A stretch of DNA of 64,000 nt from NCBI GenBank assembly GCA_017622135.1, contig JAGARR010000008.1, positions 1 through 64,000 on the forward strand. Direction: 5' to 3'. How positions within the stretch are numbered: the first letter of the stretch is position 1; each line of letters starts with the position of its first letter. Under the pieces are notes generated by a model, which searched no databases, had not been told where the DNA came from, and saw nothing but the letters and a program-made list of their open reading frames with translations. Positions 1 to 7,788 of the stretch are shown here, piece after piece. The position numbers and the translations under genes were made by a program. This DNA comes from Spirochaetaceae bacterium (GTDB lineage Bacteria; Spirochaetota; Spirochaetia; Treponematales; Treponemataceae).

Positions 1-1
1 C

Positions 2-388
2 AAGGACGACAATGTGGCTACCTTATCCGCCAGCGTGAGTGGTGGCAGAATCAAGTGCAAGTGGCAGGTACAATACACCGCAGACGAAGATGATGCGAAC
101 AGCCAGCAGGAGCTTGCAGAAAAAGGCTACACCCTGCCGGAATATGCCTTTGTGGTGGAGTGTGGTGGGGCCACCAGTGGGGAAAGCGGGGTGATGGAGG
201 TGCGGGATTGGATTAAATCTGTTGCAAAAACAGAAAAATCAGAACTTAAGAATTTTGAATATTTAATACTAAAAACTGATGGAACAAAAATTTTGGGAAA
301 AACTAGTCAAAATGGAAACATTGAAGAAAATGATCTTGAATTAGGCGATTACTACATTGGTATAAAATGGGAGAAAGACAATGAGTAG
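2..388 (+). CDS. C-terminal end of a larger spike/tail-like protein, cut by the window edge
   Basis: The frame is already open at base 2 and continues to a stop at 386-388, so this is the 3' end of a longer gene. The GTG at 14 has no Shine-Dalgarno and is unlikely to be the start. The last ~40 residues follow a pattern Y-x-L-x3-DG-x4-G-x-T-x3-G-x3-E-x2-L-x2-G-x-Y, which I associate with small transthyretin-like domains at the ends of VgrG-type and other injection-machine proteins; this assignment is from memory of the family. Bases 2-225 are GC-rich and the rest is AT-rich, which suggests that the tail was exchanged. The next gene overlaps by 8 bases. Confidence 0.5.
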   Translation, partial: KDDNVATLSASVSGGRIKCKWQVQYTADEDDANSQQELAEKGYTLPEYAFVVECGGATSGESGVMEVRDWIKSVAKTEKSELKNFEYLILKTDGTKILGKTSQNGNIEENDLELGDYYIGIKWEKDNE

Positions 389-1685
389 AAGTATCAATAC
401 CAAAGTAATTAATACTAGGGATTTATCCGGCAAATGTTCTGTATGGGAAGCTTCTTGGCAATTATTACATAAATATAAAAATATTAATGGCGAATTGATT
501 TTTAGTGACTCTGAGATAAATGATTATCCGATATTTCAATTAAATCTTGCAAGGTGGTTACTGAAAGATAAAAATTGCAAGAATGGAACATTTCCAGATA
601 ATTCTGATATCACTATTCCAGCCGAAACTTCAGATTTGATATCTATCATTGCAAGAAATAAACTCAAATGTCATGATCCAACCTCATCAACATCATTTTC
701 CTCTTTAAAGAAAGTGTCATTCGAAAAAGATGAAAGTGATGATATAAAGCCTCCAGAGTGTTCTAAAGGTGAAGATAAATCAAGCAAAATTCTTATAAAC
801 GGCAGCTATTTAGAAAAATTTACAGAATTTGCTACAGGTTTTACAAGAGGTGCCAAAACCGGTTTATCCACTGAATTGGAGTTACAACTTAAGACATGTT
901 TTACAATGCCACCCGGAGTGATATATTTTTCTTGCTGTATATTTGGTGCAATCAATGAACTGAATGATGAGGATGACAGTTTGGCCATGCATTTAAGCTG
1001 CTGTCAAAGAATCATTGATGAAGCTGATAGAAAAGCAAAATCAGGTGAACAGTTGACAGAGGATGAATTGGATGCGCTTGTTTTTATTTATAAACTTATT
1101 CCAATAGGAGGGCGTTTATATGGATATAAAGAAGCTGCAAAATTAATGGATTTATATTTAAAACCTAAAGAAGCTGCAAAATACACTGAGGAGGCTCCTT
1201 ATAAAATTAAATCCGAAGTATATACTACATCAAAAATTGTGCAATATGCAGAAAGTGAATTGAAAAAGATAATAGCTGATGATTTCAGGGATGGCAATGT
1301 AAGTGTAGGAAAAAGATATGATAGCCGTATATTAAAGCCTACAAACAGAGATAGCGGAACAGAAGGAAATGTACAATCTAATGGAAATTTGATTGTTGAA
1401 CAAAATAATCAAAGATTAAAAAACACTGACCACAGATTTCTTTTACAGGTAAAAATTTTGGAAATTTCAGGCAATGATATAAAGTTATTATGGTATGTAC
1501 TCAGCCTATGGGATTTTGACCCTTATGAAAAGGCAGATCACATTACTGAATTACCTATAAATAAAAAAAAGGAGTATGTATTAAGAATTCCAGATGGATT
1601 AAGCCAATATTTGACAAAAGTAGACAGAGCCGCAGAATTTCACTATACTGCAGAATGGCAGGAGGGTATATGTATAAAAGATTGA
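381..1685 (+). CDS. Unknown 434-residue AT-rich accessory protein
   Basis: I do not recognise this protein. It starts at ATG 381, overlapping the previous stop by 8 bases, which implies translational coupling. There is no signal peptide and no clear membrane span. A Ser/Lys/Asp-rich stretch (about residues 100-135) precedes a middle region with several Cys residues (about 170-215) and a lysine-rich helical segment. The C-terminal ~90 residues look like a beta-rich module with an LWDFDP stretch. The DNA is far more AT-rich than the chromosomal genes in this window, with A/T third positions, consistent with horizontal acquisition. By position it could be an effector or an accessory protein of the preceding spike-like gene; that is inference only. 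Confidence 0.7.
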   Translation: MSRSINTKVINTRDLSGKCSVWEASWQLLHKYKNINGELIFSDSEINDYPIFQLNLARWLLKDKNCKNGTFPDNSDITIPAETSDLISIIARNKLKCHDPTSSTSFSSLKKVSFEKDESDDIKPPECSKGEDKSSKILINGSYLEKFTEFATGFTRGAKTGLSTELELQLKTCFTMPPGVIYFSCCIFGAINELNDEDDSLAMHLSCCQRIIDEADRKAKSGEQLTEDELDALVFIYKLIPIGGRLYGYKEAAKLMDLYLKPKEAAKYTEEAPYKIKSEVYTTSKIVQYAESELKKIIADDFRDGNVSVGKRYDSRILKPTNRDSGTEGNVQSNGNLIVEQNNQRLKNTDHRFLLQVKILEISGNDIKLLWYVLSLWDFDPYEKADHITELPINKKKEYVLRIPDGLSQYLTKVDRAAEFHYTAEWQEGICIKD

Positions 1686-2149
1686 TTGTTTCTGTCTTTT
1701 TTGTTTTGTTTAGTCTGATTTATGCAAGTGGCAATGGCGGTCGCGACTTAAGATATGCGACTTTAGATTATACTGCAGATGAAAATTTTGATCCAGAATT
1801 ATATATTGAAGACTTGTCTGTTTATTTAAGTTCTTATTCTTATTCAGTAGGAATAAATAGCTATAATCCAGTAACTATAAAGTATGATGGGGAAAAATAT
1901 TGGAGATTCACAAATGACATATGCGTAAAAAAACAAGAAATGGATGTTAGGCTTAATGTGGTTATCGAACAGCGGCAACCATATTTATCGTATAGAAAAA
2001 AGAAAAATGATTATAGTATTCACTTCAATTTTATCGTATTTCCTTGGGGAAACGACCAAACTGAAGAAGTCTTTTTTTTTCGAAATGAGTTATATGAAAT
2101 TATAAAGTCTTTTCATGAGAGTAGGCTCATCCCCATTGACCAGAGTTAA
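1670..2149 (+). CDS. Unknown secreted protein, 159 residues
   Basis: The start is set at ATG 1670 because GGAGGG lies 5-6 bases upstream; an in-frame ATG at 1655 lacks such a site. It overlaps the end of the preceding gene by 16 bases. The N-terminus is a short basic stretch, then a hydrophobic run (LIVSVFFVLFSLIYASG), a classical signal peptide, so the product is exported to the periplasm or beyond. The mature part is rich in Tyr, Asp and Glu with no recognisable motif. DNA is AT-rich like its upstream neighbour. A periplasmic immunity protein for a neighbouring toxin is one possibility, unproven. Confidence 0.65.
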   Translation: MYKRLIVSVFFVLFSLIYASGNGGRDLRYATLDYTADENFDPELYIEDLSVYLSSYSYSVGINSYNPVTIKYDGEKYWRFTNDICVKKQEMDVRLNVVIEQRQPYLSYRKKKNDYSIHFNFIVFPWGNDQTEEVFFFRNELYEIIKSFHESRLIPIDQS

Positions 2150-2176
2150 GGCGAGCTGTCCGTGTACGAGGGGGAG

Positions 2177-2641
2177 ATGGAGGAAGAGGTTGAGGAAAAA
2201 ACAAGCGAATATTTGTATTTGTTGTATAGGAATGGTAAGGGAGAAGATAAGACGTTATCTCAACTGGGACTTCTTAGGAAAATAAAAGATGCCGTAAAAA
2301 ATAATCAAGAAATAACAAAAAAAAAGGGAGATGGCTACATACAGGATAGATTTATCAATCAAATGAAAGCTGGGGAGGGGACGTCTTTTTTGAACTCGTA
2401 TGATTTTACCAAAGTGAAATTTGCACTAGGCAAGGCAACAGTGGGTGGAACATTTGACGGAACCATACATCGAAATGATAATGGAACAACTCATTTTGAT
2501 GGGACAATAACCTATCAATTCTACGATAAGTTTACTGATCCGTATGATTTATTCAATGCAATTCCCCTGGATTTGAATCCTGACGGCAAGCCCTACACCA
2601 TTACTGGGCAATGGACAGTGAGAATCAAGGGAGACTACTAA
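2177..2641 (+). CDS. Unknown protein with beta-rich Gly/Asp C-terminal domain
   Basis: ATG 2177 is preferred because GAGG sits 5 bases before it; a GTG at 2162 is the alternative. The first ~60 residues are helical and strongly charged (Glu/Lys). The last ~75 are beta-rich, with alternating Gly-Thr-Asp strands, a YQFYDKFTDPYD stretch and a final GQWTVRIKG. A charged helical head joined to such a tail recalls toxic C-terminal modules of bacteriocin-like or polymorphic toxins, with only a loose resemblance to colicin M-type tails. No catalytic residues could be assigned. It sits one base before a membrane-protein gene, a usual effector-immunity spacing. Function unknown. Confidence 0.6.
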   Translation: MEEEVEEKTSEYLYLLYRNGKGEDKTLSQLGLLRKIKDAVKNNQEITKKKGDGYIQDRFINQMKAGEGTSFLNSYDFTKVKFALGKATVGGTFDGTIHRNDNGTTHFDGTITYQFYDKFTDPYDLFNAIPLDLNPDGKPYTITGQWTVRIKGDY

Positions 2642-2642
2642 G

Positions 2643-3152
2643 GTGGTAAATTTTATACTGGACAACTGGGAGTTGTTGGTGAAGATATATGCAGGACTCT
2701 GCATTGTAGGCTTGGCTGTTCTTGCATCAATTCTAACCCATAGGTATTTTTTTTCCGGGAATCCTGCCTCCAAAGCGAAAAAGCACCTTGTCATCGCCAT
2801 GTGGCTAACCTGCATTCTTGATTTCCTGCTTATTTCCAGGAGGTACTACTTTACAAGGATAGAAGTATCTGAAGACTTCTATGTCCAGCAGCAGCCCTTT
2901 GTCAGTCGGTATGACTTGAGGATGAGGGGAGGGAAGCTGCTGGTGGAGAATGTGTACGAGTGGAAGGAGACTGACAAGTTCTTGTATGGCAGTGGCCGAT
3001 GGGAAAGATATTTTGTATACGACAAGGAAAAGGATGAAATGACCTTTTTTTCTGACGAGCATGACTTCCGGACTACTGCCAAGTCTCTTGGCCTGATGTA
3101 CGGAGAGGGAGTGTGCGACACGGTAGACAAATATTTTTATGAAACATATTGA
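2643..3152 (+). CDS. Unknown two-span membrane protein
   Basis: It begins with GTG 2643, one base after the previous stop, so the two are probably translationally coupled; a GGAG lies about 9 bases upstream. Two hydrophobic helices (about residues 8-32 and 42-66) form a membrane hairpin, followed by a ~100-residue soluble domain rich in Tyr, Lys and Asp. No family is recognised. Small membrane proteins directly behind a possible toxin gene are often immunity proteins that protect the inner membrane; here that is inference from order and topology. Base composition lies between the AT-rich cassette and the chromosome. Confidence 0.6.
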   Translation: MVNFILDNWELLVKIYAGLCIVGLAVLASILTHRYFFSGNPASKAKKHLVIAMWLTCILDFLLISRRYYFTRIEVSEDFYVQQQPFVSRYDLRMRGGKLLVENVYEWKETDKFLYGSGRWERYFVYDKEKDEMTFFSDEHDFRTTAKSLGLMYGEGVCDTVDKYFYETY

Positions 3153-3274
3153 GCCACCAGCAATGGACAAATTTCACCTCAGAAAATTCTCTACCAAGGA
3201 GGTTAAACATGAAGAAATCAACGATGGTTGCGCAGGACTACGGGGCCTCCCTTTGAGGAGAGACCCCTATTTCT
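3153..3274. other. Intergenic stretch with a 15-codon frame and weak hairpin
   Basis: Downstream of the accessory cassette, GGAGG (3199-3203) precedes ATG 3209, which opens a frame of only 15 codons ending at 3256 (MKKSTMVAQDYGASL). This may be the remnant of a truncated gene. A GGGG...CCCC hairpin with an inner CTCC/GGAG pairing (3241-3266) overlaps its end, between this + strand cassette and the convergent transketolase gene. It may end transcription, but it has asymmetric bulges and no good T-tract. Confidence 0.3.
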
Positions 3275-5239
3275 CTATTTCTTCAGCACCTCAGCCAGCT
3301 TCTCGGCGGTAAACCCAAAATGCTCGGCAACCTTTGCGGCAGGGCCGGAGGCTCCAAACCCATTGAGGCAGAACAAGTCCTCCTGGCTGGTGGCCACCGC
3401 CTCCCATCCCATCTTGATTCCGGCCTCTGCCACCACCACACGCTGGGCACCACCGATGATGGTGTCCAGCAGCGTCTTTGGCTGGCTCAGGAACAGCTCC
3501 CGGTCCAGTACAGAAACCACCCGAATCCGCTTGTCGGCAACCAGGTCTGCGGCCTTCAATGCCATCTCCACCTCGGAGCCAGTGGCCACGATGGTGATGT
3601 CAGGAGTGTCGCCGCCCTTCCGCACAATGTATCCACCGCACCTGATGGTATTCTTCCAGTCGGCATCATCCTTCTCAAAAACGGTCAGGTTCTGGCGGCT
3701 CAGCAGCAGACACACCGGATGGTCCTTGGAATCCATTGCCATCCGCCAAGCCTCGTTGGTCTCCTCTGCATCGGCAGGACGCAACACCTGTACGCCGGGA
3801 ATTCCCCGCAGGGAGGCCAAGGTCTCGATGGGCTGGTGGGTGGGACCATCCTCACCCACAAAGATGGAGTCGTGGGTCAGGATGTAGATGACTGGCAGCT
3901 TCATCAAGGAAGCTACACGGAGGGCGGGCCGCTCATAGTCAGCGAATACGGCAAAGGTGGCGCAGAAGCCCCGCAGCCCGCCGTGGAGGGTGATTCCAGA
4001 GCTGATGGCAGCCATGGCAAACTCCCGGATACCAAAGCGGATGGTGCGTCCCTCACGGTTTTCTGCCGTATACACACCGTACTCCTTCAATGCAGTGGAG
4101 TTTGGTCCCTCCAGGTCGGCAGAGCCACCCACCAACGAGGGACAGGCAGCCGCCAGCAAGGGCAGGGCCTTTCCAGAGGCGGCACGGGTTGCCAGCGAAT
4201 CTCCCACCTTGTAGCTGGGAAGCTCCACCTCGGCCACCTTCAAGCTGTGCATGTCATCCCACAGCGTGCGAAGCTCTGGATTTGCCATAGACCAGGCATC
4301 AAAGGTGGCCTTCCAGTCAGCCTGAGCCCGGGCCAGCTCCTTGCGGCGCTCCGCAAAGTAATCGTATGCCTCAGGCACCACATAGAAGGTCGTTTGGGGA
4401 TCCAAGCCCAATTCTGTCTTTGCCTTCACAATGTTCTCGTCACCGAGGGGAGCGCCATGGGCAGTGGCAGTTCCTGCCACCGGGCTGCCCTTTCCGATAA
4501 CGGACTTCAACATGATGAGGGTAGGCTTATTCTTCTCCGCCTTGGCCTCCTCCACCAGCCTGGCGATTCCCGCCATATTGTACATATCCCCCTGCAGCAC
4601 CTGCCATCCGTAGGCCCGATAACGACCGGCGATATCCTCGGTAAAGGTGATGTCGGTGGAGCCGTCGATGCTGATTTTGTTCTGGTCATAGAACACGATG
4701 AGCTTGCCCAGCTTCAGGTGGCCGGCCAGACTTGAAGCCTCTGCAGAGACCCCCTCCATCAGACAGCCTTCACCCACCAGGGCATAGGTGTAGTGGTCAA
4801 CAACAGTATGCTCCGCTGTATTGAAGCGAGCAGCCAGCATAGTCTCGGCCATGGCCTCACCCACCGCCACGGCAATTCCCTGTCCCAGGGGGCCGCTGGT
4901 GCACTCCACGCCATCAGTGTCCCCAAACTCAGGATGGCCGGGACAATGGGAACCAATCTGGCGGAATGACTTGATGTCATCCATAGTCACCTTGTAGCCA
5001 CTGAGGTGCAAAATTGAATAGAGCAGCATGGAACCATGGCCGGCTGAAAGCAGGAAACGGTCCCGGTCAACCCAGCTGGAATCAGCAGGATTATGCTTCA
5101 TTACCTCGCCGTACAAAACTGCGGCTAATTCCGCACAGCCCAGTGGCAGTCCCGGATGGCCAGACTTTGCCTTCTGAATTGCATCCATGGACAAGCTGCG
5201 GACAGACAATGCGGTGGCTTCCAAGCCCTTCATATTCAT
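3275..5239 (-). CDS. tkt: Transketolase
   Basis: Thiamine-diphosphate enzyme of the non-oxidative pentose phosphate pathway, moving two-carbon ketol units between sugar phosphates in the cytosol. At 654 residues it is full length for bacterial transketolases. Visible marks are SGHPG (His28), GPLGQG (116-121), the GEG...EG thiamine-binding stretch (156-163) and DQN (185-187) in the PP domain, then FGIREFAM with the conserved Glu in the pyrimidine domain and a normal C-terminal domain. The start at 5239 has GAGGAG seven bases upstream. The gene stands alone, behind its own promoter at 5324-5352. It is AT-poor and typical of the chromosome, in contrast to the cassette it faces. Confidence 0.97.
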   Translation of the reverse strand: MNMKGLEATALSVRSLSMDAIQKAKSGHPGLPLGCAELAAVLYGEVMKHNPADSSWVDRDRFLLSAGHGSMLLYSILHLSGYKVTMDDIKSFRQIGSHCPGHPEFGDTDGVECTSGPLGQGIAVAVGEAMAETMLAARFNTAEHTVVDHYTYALVGEGCLMEGVSAEASSLAGHLKLGKLIVFYDQNKISIDGSTDITFTEDIAGRYRAYGWQVLQGDMYNMAGIARLVEEAKAEKNKPTLIMLKSVIGKGSPVAGTATAHGAPLGDENIVKAKTELGLDPQTTFYVVPEAYDYFAERRKELARAQADWKATFDAWSMANPELRTLWDDMHSLKVAEVELPSYKVGDSLATRAASGKALPLLAAACPSLVGGSADLEGPNSTALKEYGVYTAENREGRTIRFGIREFAMAAISSGITLHGGLRGFCATFAVFADYERPALRVASLMKLPVIYILTHDSIFVGEDGPTHQPIETLASLRGIPGVQVLRPADAEETNEAWRMAMDSKDHPVCLLLSRQNLTVFEKDDADWKNTIRCGGYIVRKGGDTPDITIVATGSEVEMALKAADLVADKRIRVVSVLDRELFLSQPKTLLDTIIGGAQRVVVAEAGIKMGWEAVATSQEDLFCLNGFGASGPAAKVAEHFGFTAEKLAEVLKK

Positions 5240-5323
5240 ATCTCACTCCTCTAACCAGCCACAAAAGAAATTCCTTCCGCCAATCTGGACATAAGAAGAT
5301 TTCTGTGACCTGTATTTTATTTG

Positions 5324-5352
5324 ATTATATCAAGTGAATTTGTTATTTTCAA
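5324..5352 (-). promoter_or_regulatory. Sigma-70 promoter of tkt
   Basis: Read on the minus strand, TTGAAA (5352-5347), a 17-base spacer and a perfect TATAAT (5329-5324) lie about 85 bases before the tkt start, giving an ordinary leader that contains the GAGGAG ribosome-binding site. Confidence 0.8.
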
Positions 5353-5396
5353 TCGATAAACTACGAAACTAACCTATAGCGAAAGAAAACTGAAGG

Positions 5397-5421
5397 AAGA
5401 ATGAAACCCTCCCTCATTCTT
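5397..5421 (-). terminator. Hairpin terminator overlapping a stop codon
   Basis: AAGAATGA (5421-5414 on the minus strand) pairs perfectly with TCATTCTT (5404-5397) around a 9-base loop. The TGA of the stem is the stop codon of the gene ending at 5414. A moderately T-rich stretch (CCTTCAGTTTTCTTTC) follows. Confidence 0.5.
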
Positions 5422-6922
5422 TCTTCTTGTCATCCTTATTCTTTACGACAGAAAATCGGTGCTTGTAGCAATCAGCCAGTGCATCCTTCAACTCGGCTGA
5501 AACCTCCTCAAAGTTGTACTCCATTCCCTCAAGGGAGGCCGCCATTGCGCGAAGATCATCATCACTGAGGTTCTTGTCCCGCAACAACCCCTCCAGCATG
5601 TACTGAATGTGGGTGGAAAGCTGGGTCAGAATCACCAGAGGCTGCTGAGGAAAGTCCTCCAGCTGGTCATCCACATCATCAAGCTCCAGAATCAATGCGA
5701 ACACCTTTGTGTGCAGTTCCAAAAGCCTGTGGCGCACTGGCCCTCGGTCAAAGTCTGCGAACCAATTGTAGGCAGACTCCAACTTTGCTCGTCTTGCACG
5801 GATTGTCCCTTGCAGTCGCTTTTTCTTCAATAGATTCAAAGGAGAGGAAGCTTCCCCAAGAATGAGATTCACCAAATGATCCTCGTTGTTCATCTTCTGG
5901 TATAAGCCATCCACAATCCATGAATCAAAGATAACCCGGGGCCACAGCATCATCTCTGCGTTCAACTGCTCGTTGCTCCATACTGTGGCATCCTTTTCAT
6001 CGGACTTGTCGCTTGGCTGGAGCCAGGGCCCCACTGCCGGAACCTCCTGTCCCTTGAACCAGAGCCGGGTCTCCACCCCATAGGGCTCCATACCTACCAG
6101 CTTGGATCGTTTTATCGCCTCTTCAATTGTCCCCGAAACATCCTTGCACAGCTCATGCTTGTACACAAAGAAAACCCGGGCTAACTGCTCCTCTATGGTA
6201 GTGCCAGGCCCATAGATATCAAAGCTTTCCAGCAACCTTTGCTCAAAAACCTTGTACCACTCCAGCCGCTGCTGATCCACTGGCTGCTGCTGGAAAGGAT
6301 TTGTCTTGTGGCTACATAAGGGTCGAATTCGTACAATGGAGCTCCGCCAGTCCACCACCTCTGCCAGCAACAAGTCACCCCGCCTGAAATTCCAGTCTTG
6401 GAACAGGGCAGAACAATCTGTCACCGTCAAACTCACCGTTTGGGGCAACTCCTCGTCAAAGGAGCGCACCACCGCATCCTTGGCGGCAGGGTCAGACAGA
6501 ATGAACTGCATGGCATACTCTTCTCCAAAGAGGGCGAAATGCGGCAGCACCTCCCGCAACGGGAAATCCATCTCCTTATGAGGCAAAATCTCATTGTCAA
6601 AGCTGAACCGAATCGTGCCGGATGATTGCTCTGAGTCCACAAAGGGAATGCAACGGTGTCCGGTAATCAAGTAGCCCCCCTCTATCTCCCTTGCACTGGG
6701 TTTGATTGTAAAGGAGGCTCCGGTAAATGCCCCTGCACGAGTAAGATATAGTCCATCTTGCAGAGGAAATACGAAAGGATTTACATCAAGACACGTCTCA
6801 ACTTCCTCCAAAGTCATGTTCACACCCATAAAGGCAAAGCCCTCCTGTATTTCCTTTGCAGAAAAGGCCTCGGTCTGGATACGAATAAAATCTGAAAGCA
6901 GGTTTTCAATGGCAGGACTCAT
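5414..6922 (-). CDS. Unknown conserved-looking cytosolic protein, 502 residues
   Basis: I do not recognise this protein. The frame opens at 6958, but ATG 6922 is the likely start: it lies 7 bases after a -10 box (6930-6935) and has no Shine-Dalgarno, so the message is probably leaderless. There is no signal peptide or membrane segment; the protein is acidic and rich in Phe, Leu and Glu, with an N-terminal region that could be a small winged-helix fold (about 1-55), a beta-rich middle, and a helical C-terminus from ~370 ending in a charged Lys/Asp/Glu tail. Codon use matches the chromosomal genes. It stands alone between tkt and hsp20. Confidence 0.8.
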   Translation of the reverse strand: MSPAIENLLSDFIRIQTEAFSAKEIQEGFAFMGVNMTLEEVETCLDVNPFVFPLQDGLYLTRAGAFTGASFTIKPSAREIEGGYLITGHRCIPFVDSEQSSGTIRFSFDNEILPHKEMDFPLREVLPHFALFGEEYAMQFILSDPAAKDAVVRSFDEELPQTVSLTVTDCSALFQDWNFRRGDLLLAEVVDWRSSIVRIRPLCSHKTNPFQQQPVDQQRLEWYKVFEQRLLESFDIYGPGTTIEEQLARVFFVYKHELCKDVSGTIEEAIKRSKLVGMEPYGVETRLWFKGQEVPAVGPWLQPSDKSDEKDATVWSNEQLNAEMMLWPRVIFDSWIVDGLYQKMNNEDHLVNLILGEASSPLNLLKKKRLQGTIRARRAKLESAYNWFADFDRGPVRHRLLELHTKVFALILELDDVDDQLEDFPQQPLVILTQLSTHIQYMLEGLLRDKNLSDDDLRAMAASLEGMEYNFEEVSAELKDALADCYKHRFSVVKNKDDKKKE

Positions 6923-6929
6923 CTTATTT

Positions 6930-6958
6930 ATCATATAATGCAATAGGTCAAAAATCAA
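6930..6958 (-). promoter_or_regulatory. Sigma-70 promoter placing the transcript start at the ATG
   Basis: On the minus strand TTGATT (6958-6953), a 17-base spacer and TATGAT (6935-6930) are followed by 7 bases and ATG 6922. A start 6-7 bases past the -10 box would fall on the initiator codon itself, giving a leaderless message. Confidence 0.6.
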
Positions 6959-7199
6959 GTGAAGTCTGTCATTTCGATAGGACCTTGAAACAGGTCATTT
7001 TATCCTATCAATATTTATTTTGACACATTACAATGTATCATAAATACTCACTTTTTTTACGTTTTTTTCTACCGGGGCTTTTTTATCCTAGCCTCGTTTC
7101 CTGTTTCTGTTGAATCGTGCTAGTCTCAAAAGGAGTATAAATTTTTATTTTGTTATACTACAATGAAATATATCTATAAAAATTATTTTCCACTGTAAT
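6959..7199. other. AT-rich intergenic region with nested inverted repeat
   Basis: No gene is seen. At 6976-7009 an outer GATAGGA/TCCTATC pair encloses an inner GACCT/AGGTC pair (6981-6996), and the two share bases, so only one forms at a time. The rest, especially 7140-7200, is strongly AT-rich and lies just upstream of the hsp20 promoter, where it could act as an UP-like or activator-binding region. Confidence 0.4.
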
Positions 7200-7229
7200 T
7201 TGAAAGGTTGGCACGGTGATTGCTATACT
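7200..7229 (+). promoter_or_regulatory. Overlapping sigma-70 and sigma-54-type promoters of hsp20
   Basis: TTGAAA (7200-7205), an 18-base spacer and TATACT (7224-7229) preceded by TGC form a good extended -10 sigma-70 promoter. Inside it, TTGGCACG-GTGA-TTGCT (7208-7224) matches the sigma-54 -24/-12 consensus at every conserved position, with GG at 7210-7211 and GC at 7222-7223. Both would direct transcription into hsp20. Confidence 0.7.
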
Positions 7230-7233
7230 TATA

Positions 7234-7273
7234 GTGTAAGGTAAATCTTACACAGAACAACGCTCACAGAGCG
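7234..7273 (+). promoter_or_regulatory. Two hairpins in the hsp20 leader
   Basis: GTGTAAG (7234-7240) pairs with CTTACAC (7247-7253) across a 6-base loop, and CGCTC (7261-7265) pairs with GAGCG (7269-7273) across ACA. They lie at the predicted 5' end of the hsp20 message, before the GGAGG site near 7289-7293. The first could also be a DNA operator overlapping the transcription start. Confidence 0.55.
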
Positions 7274-7300
7274 CAATTTTCTACCAATGGAGGTAACAAT

Positions 7301-7735
7301 ATGAACTCATTAGCATTCTTTAACCCACGGTTTACATCCGACCTTTTCGATGTAATTGACAGGAATCTGGCAGATTTGGTGCCTTCACAGGCAGCACCCC
7401 AGGTTATTTCCCCCAAGGTTGATGTACGGGAAACTCCTGCCGCCTATATCCTAGACATGGATTTGCCCGGCCTCACGGAAAAGGACGTGGAAATCAACCT
7501 GAAGGATCGTGTCCTGTCCATCTCCTCAAAGATGGAGGAAAAGAAGGAAGAGAAGAAGGACGGCGAGTGGCTCATCAAGGAGCGCCGCTCCAGCTGCTTC
7601 TCCCGCCGCTTCACCCTGCCCCAGGACATCGACGCCGAAAAGGTGACGGCAGAATTCAAGCATGGTGTCCTGTCAGTGGACATTCCCCGAAAGCCTGAAC
7701 CCCAGGCAAAGCAGATTGCCATCACCGTAAAATAA
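7301..7735 (+). CDS. Small heat-shock protein, Hsp20/alpha-crystallin family
   Basis: ATP-independent holdase chaperone that binds unfolding proteins in the cytosol. It has 144 residues, the usual size. After a short Phe-rich N-terminal arm (FFNPRF), the alpha-crystallin domain starts near residue 38 (PKVDVRET) and includes DLPGL (53-57) and the late signature GVLSVDIPR (about 125-133), then a short tail. The start has TGGAGG seven bases upstream. Regulation is likely to be complex: two overlapping promoter types and two leader hairpins precede it, and a strong terminator follows. It is monocistronic. Confidence 0.95.
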   Translation: MNSLAFFNPRFTSDLFDVIDRNLADLVPSQAAPQVISPKVDVRETPAAYILDMDLPGLTEKDVEINLKDRVLSISSKMEEKKEEKKDGEWLIKERRSSCFSRRFTLPQDIDAEKVTAEFKHGVLSVDIPRKPEPQAKQIAITVK

Positions 7736-7740
7736 AGAAA

Positions 7741-7764
7741 TCCCGGCGGAGGCACCTGCCGGGA
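7741..7764 (+). terminator. GC-rich hairpin after hsp20
   Basis: TCCCGGC (7741-7747) and GCCGGGA (7758-7764) form a 7-bp stem six bases after the hsp20 stop. It lacks a T-tract and may protect the 3' end or assist the stronger terminator just downstream. Confidence 0.45.
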
Positions 7765-7788
7765 CACTATATTCACTCCTTAGATTTT

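Noticed and set aside
3241-3266. Hairpin between the + strand cassette and tkt as a terminator
   Set aside because: GGGG/CCCC pairing needs large asymmetric bulges and there is no T-tract on either strand, so it is only noted in the intergenic entry.
3320-4735. 471-codon open frame on the + strand opposite tkt
   Set aside because: It is antisense to a well-conserved transketolase; the translation is low-complexity and has no matching ribosome site. GC-rich codons make such shadows common.
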